Assembly (NCBI RefSeq): GCF_000527135.1
Contig: NZ_AZUP01000001.1
Location: 4,117,535 to 4,181,534 of the forward strand
Direction of reading: 5' to 3'
DNA length: 64,000 nucleotides
Origin: Methyloversatilis discipulorum
Lineage (GTDB): Bacteria > Pseudomonadota > Gammaproteobacteria > Burkholderiales > Rhodocyclaceae
The notes under the pieces are model-generated. The model was not told where the DNA came from, made no database searches, and saw only the letters and a program-made list of their open reading frames with translations. The translations under genes were made by a program, and so were the position numbers. This document shows, in pieces, positions 27,117 through 35,781 of the stretch. Position 1 is the first letter of the stretch, and each line of letters opens with the position of its first letter.

Positions 27117-27680
27117 CTACTCCAGCCTGAACACCACCGGCAGCAGCAGTTCGCGTGCACCGCCGGCGTCGATGCGGCCGATCTGGCGGGCGGCGTTGAG
27201 GGCGGCGCGGTCGAGCAGCGGGTGACCGCTTCCAGCCAGCACGGCGGCGTCGATCACGCGGCCCGAGTCGTCGAGCACCAGTCGCAGTTTCACTTCGCCT
27301 TCGAGGCCGCGGTCTATCGCTTCCTGCGGATAGAACACGTGCTTGTTCAGCTGCCGTTGCGCGCGTTCGCGCGCCTTGGCGCTGGCGACCGGCGCCGCCC
27401 GCGGCGCGGGCACGACGGCTGGCGCTGGCGGCGTCTCGTCGGCGCGCTCGCTGCGCGTGTCCTTCAGCAGCGGTGTGGCCGCTGGCGGCTCCGGCTGCGC
27501 TTCGGCCGGACGCGGCGCGAGCAGGCGCGCCTGCAGACGCTCGACCGTCGGCGCCACCGGCGCCTCGGACGCGCGGGGCCAGAACAGCAGAGCGGCGTGC
27601 AGCAGTGCGGACAGTGCAAGTGCGAAAGGAAGTTTCAGGCGGGACAAACCGTCGGGCGGGGTCGGTAAACTCCCTCCCAT
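27117..27680 (-). CDS. TonB-family energy transducer
   Basis: A 187-residue protein: a short cytoplasmic start, one membrane helix (about residues 17-35, FALALSALLHAALLFW), a Pro/Ala-rich periplasmic spacer (about 45-100), and a C-terminal TonB domain (about 105-187) with FYPQEAIDRGLEGEVKLRLV and VIDAAVLAGSGHPLLDRAAL. It transmits proton-motive force to outer-membrane receptors. No exbB/exbD is adjacent. It is divergent from the ankyrin gene across 50 bases. Confidence 0.9.
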   Translation of the reverse strand: MGGSLPTPPDGLSRLKLPFALALSALLHAALLFWPRASEAPVAPTVERLQARLLAPRPAEAQPEPPAATPLLKDTRSERADETPPAPAVVPAPRAAPVASAKARERAQRQLNKHVFYPQEAIDRGLEGEVKLRLVLDDSGRVIDAAVLAGSGHPLLDRAALNAARQIGRIDAGGARELLLPVVFRLE

Positions 27681-27730
27681 TTTGCCGCAGCCGCGCCCGC
27701 GCGACGGCGGCTCTCACAAGGACTCACGAT

Positions 27731-28798
27731 TTGAAAGCGGCCGCACGCGCGCTGATCACCATCAGCGCAGCCTTCCTCATGGCATCGGCTCAGGCCGAAC
27801 TGCCCGATCCTTCACGCTTCGGACGGGCGATGGAAATGGGCGACATCCGTTCCGCCACCCGCTGGCTGGACGAAGGCCTGCCGCCCGATTTCGAGGCCGA
27901 CGTCACCGGCAGCGGGCTGATGATCGCGGCGGCCGAGGGCAATATCCGGCTGATGGAACTGTTCGTCGAGCGCGGCGCCAATATCGACTACGTCAGCCGC
28001 ATCGGCGAACAGGCGATCGCGCTGGCGGCATGGAAAGGTCATCAGAAGGCGGTCGAGTGGCTGATCGAGCGCGGCGCCTCGCTCAATCCGCCGGACAAGA
28101 CCTGGAGCGCGCTGCACTACGCCGCCTTCGCCGGCAAGACGCGCATCGTCGATCTGTTGCTGCGCAATGGCGCGAAGCTCGACGCGCGTGCGCCGAATCT
28201 GGCGACGCCGCTGATGATGGCGGTGCGCGAGGGCAACGAGGGCATCGTGAAGGCGCTGGTCGACGCCGGCGCCAGCACCACCGCGGTGTCCGACCGTGGC
28301 GAGAACGCGCTGGCCTGGGCGCTGCGTTACAACCGGCTGAAGATCGCGACGCTGGTGGCACCGCCGGAGAACGTGGCCGAGGCGGTCAGCGCACCGCCGG
28401 TGGCGGCACCGCCGCCCCCGCCCCAGGCATCGATCCCGGCGCCGCCCGAAGTGAGCGAACTGCTGAACAAACTGCGTCAGGCCGAGGCCCAGGGCAAGCC
28501 GACCGAAGCCTTGCGCCGCCAGTTCATGGCGGCGGTCGAGCGGCACCGCAAGGCGTCGGCGAAACAGACGGTGAAGACGCCGCCGTCGGCGCTGGTCATT
28601 TCGGCGAAGCGCGGCAAGGCCGGTGCCGAGCGCGCCGAACTGGTCGCCGGCGCGGCGACGCCGGCGGTGCAGACCCTGGCCGAGGACGCCGGCGCGGTCG
28701 ACATCCTGCGCGCCATCCAGGCGGCGCAGGCGAAAGGTCAGCCGACTGAAGAGCTGCGCCGCCGTTTCAGGGCCGCGGTGGACAAGCTGAAGCAGTGA
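27731..28798 (+). CDS. Exported ankyrin-repeat protein with duplicated C-terminal motif
   Basis: A 355-residue protein. The TTG at 27731 (AAGGA ten bases before) gives a proper signal peptide ending SAQA at residue 22. Four to five ankyrin repeats follow (about 30-215), including SALHYAAFAGKTRIVDLLL and TPLMMAVREGNEGIVKALV. A Pro/Ala linker (about 220-240) joins a C-terminal part holding two related segments, AQGKPTEALRRQFMAAVERH near 255 and AKGQPTEELRRRFRAAVDKL at the end. Function unknown; ankyrin repeats bind proteins, here in the periplasm. The 3' end overlaps the converging sulfate permease gene by 32 bases. Confidence 0.87.
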   Translation: MKAAARALITISAAFLMASAQAELPDPSRFGRAMEMGDIRSATRWLDEGLPPDFEADVTGSGLMIAAAEGNIRLMELFVERGANIDYVSRIGEQAIALAAWKGHQKAVEWLIERGASLNPPDKTWSALHYAAFAGKTRIVDLLLRNGAKLDARAPNLATPLMMAVREGNEGIVKALVDAGASTTAVSDRGENALAWALRYNRLKIATLVAPPENVAEAVSAPPVAAPPPPPQASIPAPPEVSELLNKLRQAEAQGKPTEALRRQFMAAVERHRKASAKQTVKTPPSALVISAKRGKAGAERAELVAGAATPAVQTLAEDAGAVDILRAIQAAQAKGQPTEELRRRFRAAVDKLKQ

Positions 28799-30611
28799 GG
28801 GCGGTGACCGCCGCGTGATGCGACAGGAACACCTGGCCGCCCAGATGGGCCAGCAGGTCGGTGCGTTCCAGCTTGTCCATCACCGGGCCCTTCACCTCCG
28901 ACAGGTGCAGCAGCACCCCCATGTCCTTGAGCCGGTGCACCACGCTCTCCAGCATTTCGAGCGCGCTGTCGTCGATGTCATTGACTGCCGAGCACATCAG
29001 CACCACGTTGCGCACCGACGGCTGCGCCGCCACCAGCGCCAGGATGCGGTCCTCCACCTGACGTGCGTTCATGAAGTTCAGACCTTCGTCGACGCGCAGG
29101 CCGATCAGCGACGGATCGGTATCGACCGCGTGCCGCTCGACGTTGCGGTAGTGCTCGGTACCCAGCACCCGGCCGACCACCGCCATGTGCGGGCGGCTGG
29201 CGTGCCACAGGTGATTCAGCAGCGTCAGCACGACGCCGGCGCTGACGCCCGCCTCGACACCGAACAGCAGGGTGACGACCAGCGTCGTGGCGGCGGCCAG
29301 GAAGTCGGGCGGCGAGCTGCGCCATGTCCTGCGCAGCGTGTCGGTATCGACCAGGGTCAGGATGGCGACCACGATGGTGGCGGCCAGCGTGGCCTGAGGC
29401 AGGTAGTGCAGGGCCGGCGTCAGCGTCAGCGACGCCAGTGCGATGCCGACCGCGGTGAAGGCGCCAGCCGCGGGCGTGGCCGCCCCGGCGTCGAAATTGA
29501 CCACCGAACGCGATAGCCCGCCGGTCACCGGATAGCCGCCGGTCGCCGCTGCCGCCAGATTGGCCGCCCCGAGGCCGATCAGTTCCTGGTCCGGCTCGAT
29601 GCGCAGCCGGCGCTTGGCGGCGAAGGTCTGCGCCACCGAAACCGATTCGACGAAACCGATGATGCTGATCAGCAGCGCCGGCAGCGCCAGCTGCGACAGC
29701 AGAGCCGGATCGAGCGAAGGCATGGTCAGCGGCGGCAGCCCGGCCGGAATGTCGCCCACCTTGCGCACGCCCGCTTCGTCGAGATTCAGCGCCCACATCA
29801 GCAGCGTGCTGCCGAGCACGGCCAGCACCGGCCCGGCCTTGGCGCAGGTGTCGGCGGTGCGCGCGCCGGCGCCGAGCCGCACGAGCAGCGGCTTGAGGCG
29901 CGTGCGCGTCCAGTACAGGAAAGCCAGCACGCCGGCGCCGAGCGCCGCCGTCGGAAGATGGGTGGCGGGCAGCCCGGCGAGCAGGGGTGGCAGCAGTTCC
30001 GGCAGCGTGTCGCCGTCGGCGCGTATGCCCAGCAGGTGCTTGAGCTGGCTCAGCGTGATCAGCAACGCCGACGCGGTGAGGAAGCCAGACACCACCGGGT
30101 GGCTCAGGAAGCTGGCGAGAAAGCCCAGCCGCAGCACGCCCATGGCGATGAGCATGACGCCGGACAGCGCGGCCAGCGTGAGCGCCGCCTGCAGTCGTGC
30201 CGCCTCGTCGGCGAAACCCAGCCCGCCGACCGCGGCCGCCGTCATCAGCGACACCACGGCGACCGGGCCGACCGACAGCGCGTGACTGCTGCCGAACAGC
30301 GCGTAGGCGAACAGCGGTGCGATGCTCGCGTACAGACCGATGTGCGGCGGCAGGCCGGCCAGCTGGGCGTAGGCCAGACTCTGCGGGATCAGCATCAGCG
30401 TCACGATGAGCGACGCCAGCAGGTCGGCGCCGAAGGCCGGGCGGTCGTAGCGCGGTGCCCAGTCGAGCACCGGCAGCCAGCGCGCCAGCCCGCGGGCGCG
30501 GCGGGCCGGTGCGTGCGTGGCCTTCCGTGCAGTCTGGCCGTCGGTGTGCGAAGTTCCGGTGTTCACGGCGTCGATTGTGCCGCGCCCGCTGGCCTTCGCG
30601 TCAGAGCGCAT
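28767..30611 (-). CDS. SulP-family sulfate/anion transporter with STAS domain
   Basis: A 614-residue inner-membrane protein. After a 50-residue cytoplasmic N-terminus come about 11-12 helices, starting with the SulP signature region DLLASLIVTLMLIPQSLAYA and GLYASIAPLFAYALFG. A STAS domain occupies the last 130 residues or so (VDEGLNFMNARQVEDRIL and VLMCSAVNDIDDSALEMLES). The ATG at 30611 overlaps the stop of the preceding metallo-hydrolase gene by 11 bases, so the two are co-transcribed. With a persulfide dioxygenase next door, sulfite or sulfate movement is likely, though direction is unknown. Confidence 0.93.
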   Translation of the reverse strand: MRSDAKASGRGTIDAVNTGTSHTDGQTARKATHAPARRARGLARWLPVLDWAPRYDRPAFGADLLASLIVTLMLIPQSLAYAQLAGLPPHIGLYASIAPLFAYALFGSSHALSVGPVAVVSLMTAAAVGGLGFADEAARLQAALTLAALSGVMLIAMGVLRLGFLASFLSHPVVSGFLTASALLITLSQLKHLLGIRADGDTLPELLPPLLAGLPATHLPTAALGAGVLAFLYWTRTRLKPLLVRLGAGARTADTCAKAGPVLAVLGSTLLMWALNLDEAGVRKVGDIPAGLPPLTMPSLDPALLSQLALPALLISIIGFVESVSVAQTFAAKRRLRIEPDQELIGLGAANLAAAATGGYPVTGGLSRSVVNFDAGAATPAAGAFTAVGIALASLTLTPALHYLPQATLAATIVVAILTLVDTDTLRRTWRSSPPDFLAAATTLVVTLLFGVEAGVSAGVVLTLLNHLWHASRPHMAVVGRVLGTEHYRNVERHAVDTDPSLIGLRVDEGLNFMNARQVEDRILALVAAQPSVRNVVLMCSAVNDIDDSALEMLESVVHRLKDMGVLLHLSEVKGPVMDKLERTDLLAHLGGQVFLSHHAAVTALTASACPPRP

Positions 30612-31470
30612 CGAGCGGAATCTTCAGATAACGCGTGCCGTTGTCCTCGGGCGGCGGCAGATGGCCGGCGCGCATGTTCACCTGCACCGACGGCAGGATG
30701 AGCACCGGCATGTCCAGCGTCGCGTCACGCGCCGTGCGCATGGCGACGAAGTCGTCTTCCGATATGCCGTCATGCACGTGGATGTTGTGCGCGCGCTCGT
30801 CGGCCACCGTCGTTTCCCAGCGCGGCGCGCGGCCGTCCGGCATGTAGTCGTGGCACATGAAGAGGCGCGTGTCCGGCGGCAGCGACAGCAGCGTGCGGAT
30901 CGAACGGTAGAGCGTGCGTGCGTTACCGCCCGGGAAGTCGCAGCGCGCGGTGCCGTAGTCGGGCATGAACAGCGTGTCGCCGACGAAGGCGGCGTCCTCG
31001 ATCAGGTAGGACATGCAGGCCGGCGTGTGCCCCGGCGTGTGCAGTGCGCGCGCCTGCAGGCTGCCTATCGTGAAGCTCTCGCCATCACGGAACAGATGGT
31101 CGAACTGGCTGCCGTCGCGCTCGAACTCGGTGCCGGCGTTGAACAGCTTGCCGAACACCTGCTGCACGGTGACGATGTGTTCGCCGATGCCCAGTCGGCC
31201 ACCCAGTTGCTGCTTGATCCACGGTGCGGCCGACAGGTGGTCGGCATGGACGTGGGTTTCCAGTATCCACTCCAGTCGTGCGCCCAGTTCGCGTACGCGG
31301 GCGACGATGCGGTCGGCTGACGCGGTCGAGGTGCGCCCCGATTTGGGGTCGTAGTCGAGCACGCTGTCGACCACGGCGCAGGCCAGGGTGGCGCGGTCGA
31401 ACACGATGTAGCTCACCGTGTTGGTCGCTTCGTCGAAGAAGCTTTCGATCTGCAGGCTGTCTCGGGTCAT
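30601..31470 (-). CDS. Metallo-beta-lactamase-fold persulfide-dioxygenase-like enzyme
   Basis: A 289-residue enzyme. The metal-binding motif is THVHADHLS (HxHxDH), with later histidines in HTPGHTPACMSYL, GDTLFMPDYGTARCDFPGG and CHDYMPDG. The GTARCDFPGG segment and the overall order are typical of the ETHE1/Blh persulfide dioxygenase group, mononuclear iron enzymes that oxidise glutathione persulfide to sulfite. ATG 31470 is chosen; a TTG 15 bases upstream is possible. The enzyme gene overlaps a SulP transporter gene, forming a sulfide-detoxification pair. No rhodanese fusion or BigR-type regulator is visible here. Confidence 0.87.
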   Translation of the reverse strand: MTRDSLQIESFFDEATNTVSYIVFDRATLACAVVDSVLDYDPKSGRTSTASADRIVARVRELGARLEWILETHVHADHLSAAPWIKQQLGGRLGIGEHIVTVQQVFGKLFNAGTEFERDGSQFDHLFRDGESFTIGSLQARALHTPGHTPACMSYLIEDAAFVGDTLFMPDYGTARCDFPGGNARTLYRSIRTLLSLPPDTRLFMCHDYMPDGRAPRWETTVADERAHNIHVHDGISEDDFVAMRTARDATLDMPVLILPSVQVNMRAGHLPPPEDNGTRYLKIPLDAL

Positions 31471-31749
31471 GGTCCGTTCTTTCAAAAGTGCGGCCGGAAT
31501 GCCGTCCAGCGCCGCGGTACGGGACGATGTATAGCCTCTATGCCGTCTCCCGATCCGTAACCTAGGTCACCCTGCGCCGTGCCACAGGGGTCATCGTGCC
31601 CCGATGACGGTCTCGAAGGGGTAGGCTCCAGCCTGGTCAAGATGTGCGGCCGGCGGCCGATAACAAGGGGTCACCGGTGCGCACGCGGGCGGCCCTGTCC
31701 TATCGACGGATCCTATGCCGGATGCCCCGCGCCAAAGAGAATACAGCCG

Positions 31750-34700
31750 ATGCAAGAACCGCCGTTCGAACAGGACACCGTTGCCTTCCAGCGTCGCTTC
31801 GTCGCGCTGGTCGTGATCTGGGTCGTCCTTTGTGCGCTGGTCACGCTGTTCGCGGCGCGCAGCGCCAGCGACGAATACCTGCTCGACGCGCAGGCGCGCA
31901 GCGCGCTGCGCCTGGACAGCCTGAACGAATCGCTGTCCTCCACCTTCCGCCAGCTGGCCGCCTTGCCGGTGACTCTGGCGCGGCAGGATGCGCTGCAGAA
32001 GTATCTGGCGGCGCAGGCCGGCGAGCGTGCCGGCGCAGCGCCGGCGCCCGGCCCGGCGTTGAGGGAACAGCTGATGGAACGGCGCGACGCGCTCGGCATC
32101 AGCAGCCTGCTCAACGCCGTCGCGCAGGATTTCAATCTCGGGCTGGTCTATCTGCTGGACGCCAACGGTAACGCCATCGCCGACAGCGGTTTCCACCTGC
32201 CGTACGCGGTGCTCGGGCTGAATTACGCCGATCGCGAGTATTTCCGTCAGGCGGTCGACGGCGGGACCGGCCTGCAATACCTGATGGGGCGCACGACGAA
32301 TGTGCCCGGCTTCTACTTCTCGGCGCGGGTGGACGTGGTCGGGCGCCCGCCCGGCGTACTCGTGCTGAAACAGGACGCCGAGACGATGCGCCATCTGTTC
32401 GGCGGCTACGACCAGTTCGCACTGATGGCCGACAGCAACGGCGTGGTCGTGCTGGCGTCGCCGCCGGAACTGGTGCTCAAGCGCTTCGCGCCGGCGATCG
32501 AAGATCCGATCGACGATGCCACCCTGAAGTCGCGCTTCGGCGTGGTACCGCCGGTGCTGCCGTGGCGCGGCGACGAAACCCGGCTGGGCGACGGCACGAC
32601 GGCGCATCTGCAGGTGGTGGACGGCCTGCGCCATCTGGTGCTCGGACGCGCGATGGACGACTCGCCCTACACCGTCTGGGTGCTGCTCCCGCTGCGCGAG
32701 GAGGCGGCCCTGTGGCGGCGCCACATCGCCGGCGGCCTCGTGGTCGGCCTGCTCGGGCTGACGCTGATCGCGCTGTGGTTCCGGCGCGAGCGGCAGAACA
32801 TCGACACCCAGCGTGCCCGCCGTGAGCTGCTCGAACTGGCCAATGCGCTGCCGCTCACCGTGTTCCGCTATCACCGCCCGCTGGGCCGCGGCGGACGCTT
32901 CGCCTTTATCGGTCACGGCGTCGAGGCGCTGTTCGGGCGCACGCCGGAACAGGTTGCCGACGACCCAGGCGCGCTGTGGCGCGCCTGCGGCATCGACGAC
33001 GACTGTCCGCCGGTGCGTTCGCGTGAGCTGCAGGTGCGTACGCCGTCCGGTCCGCGCTGGCTGCGTGTGGACAGCACGCCGATGCCCGACGGCCGCGGCG
33101 GCACGATCTACAACGGCTACTGGCTCGACATCACCGAGCGCAAGCTCGGTGAAGCCAAGTTCCGCGCGCTGTTCGAGCACTCCTTCGACAGCTATTTCTT
33201 CTACGACGAGGAGGACGGCGTCATCAGCTGCAATCCGGCCACGCTGGCGCTGTTCGGCCTGCCGTCGGAAGAGGCGCTGCGTGGCCGCGTGCCGTGGAAC
33301 ACGCCGCTGTCGCCGGAGCGCCAGCCGGACGGCGAATCGAGCGCCGTCGCGGCGCGCCGCCTGCTGTCGGCGGCCAGCGAGGCGGGGCGACCGCAGATGC
33401 GCGAGTGGCAGTTTGCCGGCGCCGGCGATCGCGCCTTCACGGTCGAATTGGCGGTCATCCCCATCCAGCAGGGCGCGCGCCGGCTGTACTGCCTGATCGC
33501 GCACGACGTGACGCTGAAGAAGGAGGCCGAGGCGGCGATGCTGCGCGCGCGCGACGCCGCCGAGGCGGCGGCGCAGCTGAAGTCCAGCTTCCTCGCCAAC
33601 ATGTCGCACGAAATCCGCACGCCGATGAATGCCATCCTCGGCATGACGCACCTGGCGCTGCGCGACGACATGTCGCCGCGCCAGCGCAACTACATCGAGA
33701 AGGCGCACCGCTCGGCGCACGGCCTGCTCGCCATCCTGAACGACATCCTCGACCTGTCGAAGATCGAGTCCGGCCGCCTCGATATCGAGCACATCGACTT
33801 CCGGCTCGACACGGTGATCAACCACATGGTGGACGTGATCGGCGTCAGGGCGGAGGAGAAGGGGCTGGAACTGCTGTTCAGCGCCGAACCCGGGTTGCCG
33901 ACGGCGCTGATCGGCGACCCGGTGCGACTCGGTCAGGTGCTGATCAATCTCGGCAGCAACGCGATCAAGTTCACCGAGCACGGCGACGTGATCATCGGTG
34001 TCGAACTGCAGGCGCGCGACGAACGCGCGGTCGAACTGCACTTCACGGTGCGCGATTCCGGCATCGGCATGGACCAGGCGCAGATCGGCCGTCTGTTCCA
34101 GCCCTTCACCCAGGCCGACAGCTCGATCACCCGCCGTTACGGCGGCACCGGCCTCGGGCTCACCATTTCGCGCCAGCTGGTCGAACTGATGGGCGGCCGC
34201 ATCTGGGTGGACAGCGAACCCGGCCGCGGCTCGACCTTTCACTTCACCGCCCGCTTCGGCCTGCAGGCCAGCGCCGACGCCGTACCCGAGCGCCTGCCCG
34301 GCACGGTGCCCGGTTCGCGCGTACTGGTGGTGGACGACCACCCGGGCGCGCGCGAGGTGCTGGCGGCACTGTGTCGTGGCATCGGCCTCGACGTCGACAC
34401 CGCGAGCGGCGGCGAGGAGGCGCTGGACATGCTGGCCGCCGACGAAGGTCGGCACGGTCTCATGCTGGTCGACTGGAAGATGCCCGGCATGGACGGCGTG
34501 CGCCTCGCCGAGGAACTGCGACGCCGCTGGCCGCAGCGCAGCATGCGCCTCATCCTGGTCACCGCGCTCGGTCGGGATGACGTCGCCACGCAGTCGGCCG
34601 GGCGCCAGTTCGAGGCGGTGCTGCACAAACCGGTCACCCCGTCGGCGCTGCTCGACGCCGTGTCGCAGGCCTACGGCCGGCGTGCCGACGCGCACGCTCC

Positions 34701-35772
34701 GACGCCCGGCGACGAACGGCTGGAAGCCAGCATGGCGGCGGTAGCCGGTGCCCGCGTGCTGCTGGTCGAGGACAACGAACTGAACCAGGAACTGGCGCAC
34801 GACCTGCTCGAGCGCGCCGGCGTCGAGGTGGTGATCGCTGGCGACGGTCAGCAGGCGGTAGACCTGCTCGCTGGTGGCAGCCGCTTCGATGCGGTGCTGA
34901 TGGATTGCCAGATGCCGGTGATGGACGGCTATACCGCCACCCGCACGCTGCGCGGCCTGCCTGGTCTGCAGAATCTGCCGGTGATCGCGATGACGGCCAG
35001 CGTGCTGGAGGCGGACCGCGCGCGCATGTACGAGTGCGGCATGAACGACTGCATTCCCAAGCCGCTCGACGTACCGCAGATGTTCGCCACGCTGGCGCGC
35101 TGGGTCCATCCGCAGCCCGGTGCTGACAGGCAGTCCGGCCCGGCGGCTCCGGCGACGCCCGACGACGCGGTGCCCGCGCTGCCCGGCATCGATACCGCGG
35201 CCGGGCTGGCGCACTGCATGGGCAAGCCGCAGCTGTACCGGCGCGTGCTGCGCGCCTTCCTGCGCGGTCAGCGCGATTTCGCCGCGCAGTTTGACGAGGC
35301 GCGCCGCGGGCCGGACACGCAGGCGGCGGCGCGGCTGGCGCACACGCTGCGCGGCCTGGCCGGAACCGTGGGCGCGCACGCGCTGCACGGGCTGGCGTCG
35401 GAACTGGAAGGGTTGCTGGCGCGCGAGTCGGCCGACGCCGACATCGACGTCGCGGCGACGGCGCTCACCCGCGAGCTCGATGCGCTGATCGCCTCACTGC
35501 TGCCGCATCCGTGGGTGGCCGACGAGGCCGTCGCCGACGGCGCACCGCCCGACGCTCGCCAGCTGGCTGAGCCTCTGCACGCACTGGCGCAACTGATCGC
35601 CGACAGCGACGCCGAAGCGTTGGCTCGCGCGCTCGATCTGCAGCGCCTGCTGGCCGGATCAACGCTGGAGTCGCTGGCCGCCTCGCTCGGCGATGCGCTG
35701 AAGCGCTACGACTTCGAACAGGCGAATGCCTGGCTGACCGCGCTGTACGAGCGCGCCGGCGTCCAGCCCTGA
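31750..35772 (+). CDS. Large hybrid sensor histidine kinase (Cache-PAS-PAS-HisKA-HATPase-REC-REC-Hpt)
   Basis: A 1340-residue membrane kinase. A helix at about 15-35 and another near 335-355 bracket a periplasmic double-Cache-type sensor. Two PAS regions follow (about 375-470 and 475-600). The kinase histidine is about H620 in NMSHEIRTPMNAILGM; the ATP domain has NLGSNAIKFT, RDSGIGM and GGTGLGLTIS. Receiver 1 begins near 857 (VLVVDDH, LVDWKMPGMDG), receiver 2 near 1002 (LLVEDNELN, LMDCQMPVMDG), and the Hpt phosphotransfer histidine is about H1198 in AHTLRGLAGT. All phosphorelay residues appear intact. The HD-GYP regulator gene converges on it and is a plausible output partner. ATG 31750 is the start that fits the first helix. 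Confidence 0.94.
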   Translation: MQEPPFEQDTVAFQRRFVALVVIWVVLCALVTLFAARSASDEYLLDAQARSALRLDSLNESLSSTFRQLAALPVTLARQDALQKYLAAQAGERAGAAPAPGPALREQLMERRDALGISSLLNAVAQDFNLGLVYLLDANGNAIADSGFHLPYAVLGLNYADREYFRQAVDGGTGLQYLMGRTTNVPGFYFSARVDVVGRPPGVLVLKQDAETMRHLFGGYDQFALMADSNGVVVLASPPELVLKRFAPAIEDPIDDATLKSRFGVVPPVLPWRGDETRLGDGTTAHLQVVDGLRHLVLGRAMDDSPYTVWVLLPLREEAALWRRHIAGGLVVGLLGLTLIALWFRRERQNIDTQRARRELLELANALPLTVFRYHRPLGRGGRFAFIGHGVEALFGRTPEQVADDPGALWRACGIDDDCPPVRSRELQVRTPSGPRWLRVDSTPMPDGRGGTIYNGYWLDITERKLGEAKFRALFEHSFDSYFFYDEEDGVISCNPATLALFGLPSEEALRGRVPWNTPLSPERQPDGESSAVAARRLLSAASEAGRPQMREWQFAGAGDRAFTVELAVIPIQQGARRLYCLIAHDVTLKKEAEAAMLRARDAAEAAAQLKSSFLANMSHEIRTPMNAILGMTHLALRDDMSPRQRNYIEKAHRSAHGLLAILNDILDLSKIESGRLDIEHIDFRLDTVINHMVDVIGVRAEEKGLELLFSAEPGLPTALIGDPVRLGQVLINLGSNAIKFTEHGDVIIGVELQARDERAVELHFTVRDSGIGMDQAQIGRLFQPFTQADSSITRRYGGTGLGLTISRQLVELMGGRIWVDSEPGRGSTFHFTARFGLQASADAVPERLPGTVPGSRVLVVDDHPGAREVLAALCRGIGLDVDTASGGEEALDMLAADEGRHGLMLVDWKMPGMDGVRLAEELRRRWPQRSMRLILVTALGRDDVATQSAGRQFEAVLHKPVTPSALLDAVSQAYGRRADAHAPTPGDERLEASMAAVAGARVLLVEDNELNQELAHDLLERAGVEVVIAGDGQQAVDLLAGGSRFDAVLMDCQMPVMDGYTATRTLRGLPGLQNLPVIAMTASVLEADRARMYECGMNDCIPKPLDVPQMFATLARWVHPQPGADRQSGPAAPATPDDAVPALPGIDTAAGLAHCMGKPQLYRRVLRAFLRGQRDFAAQFDEARRGPDTQAAARLAHTLRGLAGTVGAHALHGLASELEGLLARESADADIDVAATALTRELDALIASLLPHPWVADEAVADGAPPDARQLAEPLHALAQLIADSDAEALARALDLQRLLAGSTLESLAASLGDALKRYDFEQANAWLTALYERAGVQP

Positions 35773-35781
35773 GGCCTCAGG
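35768..35781. other. Perfect 14-bp palindrome holding both convergent stop codons
   Basis: CCTGAGGCCTCAGG is self-complementary. It contains the TGA of the hybrid kinase gene (35770-35772) and, on the other strand, the TGA of the HD-GYP gene (35777-35779). Only four bases separate the two genes. It could form a small hairpin but has no T tract, so it is not called a terminator. Confidence 0.7.

Noticed and set aside
31591..35388. Very long open frame antisense to the hybrid kinase (over 1200 codons)
   Set aside because: Composition is His/Gln/Arg-rich in the way typical of antisense frames in high-GC genes; it has no domain.
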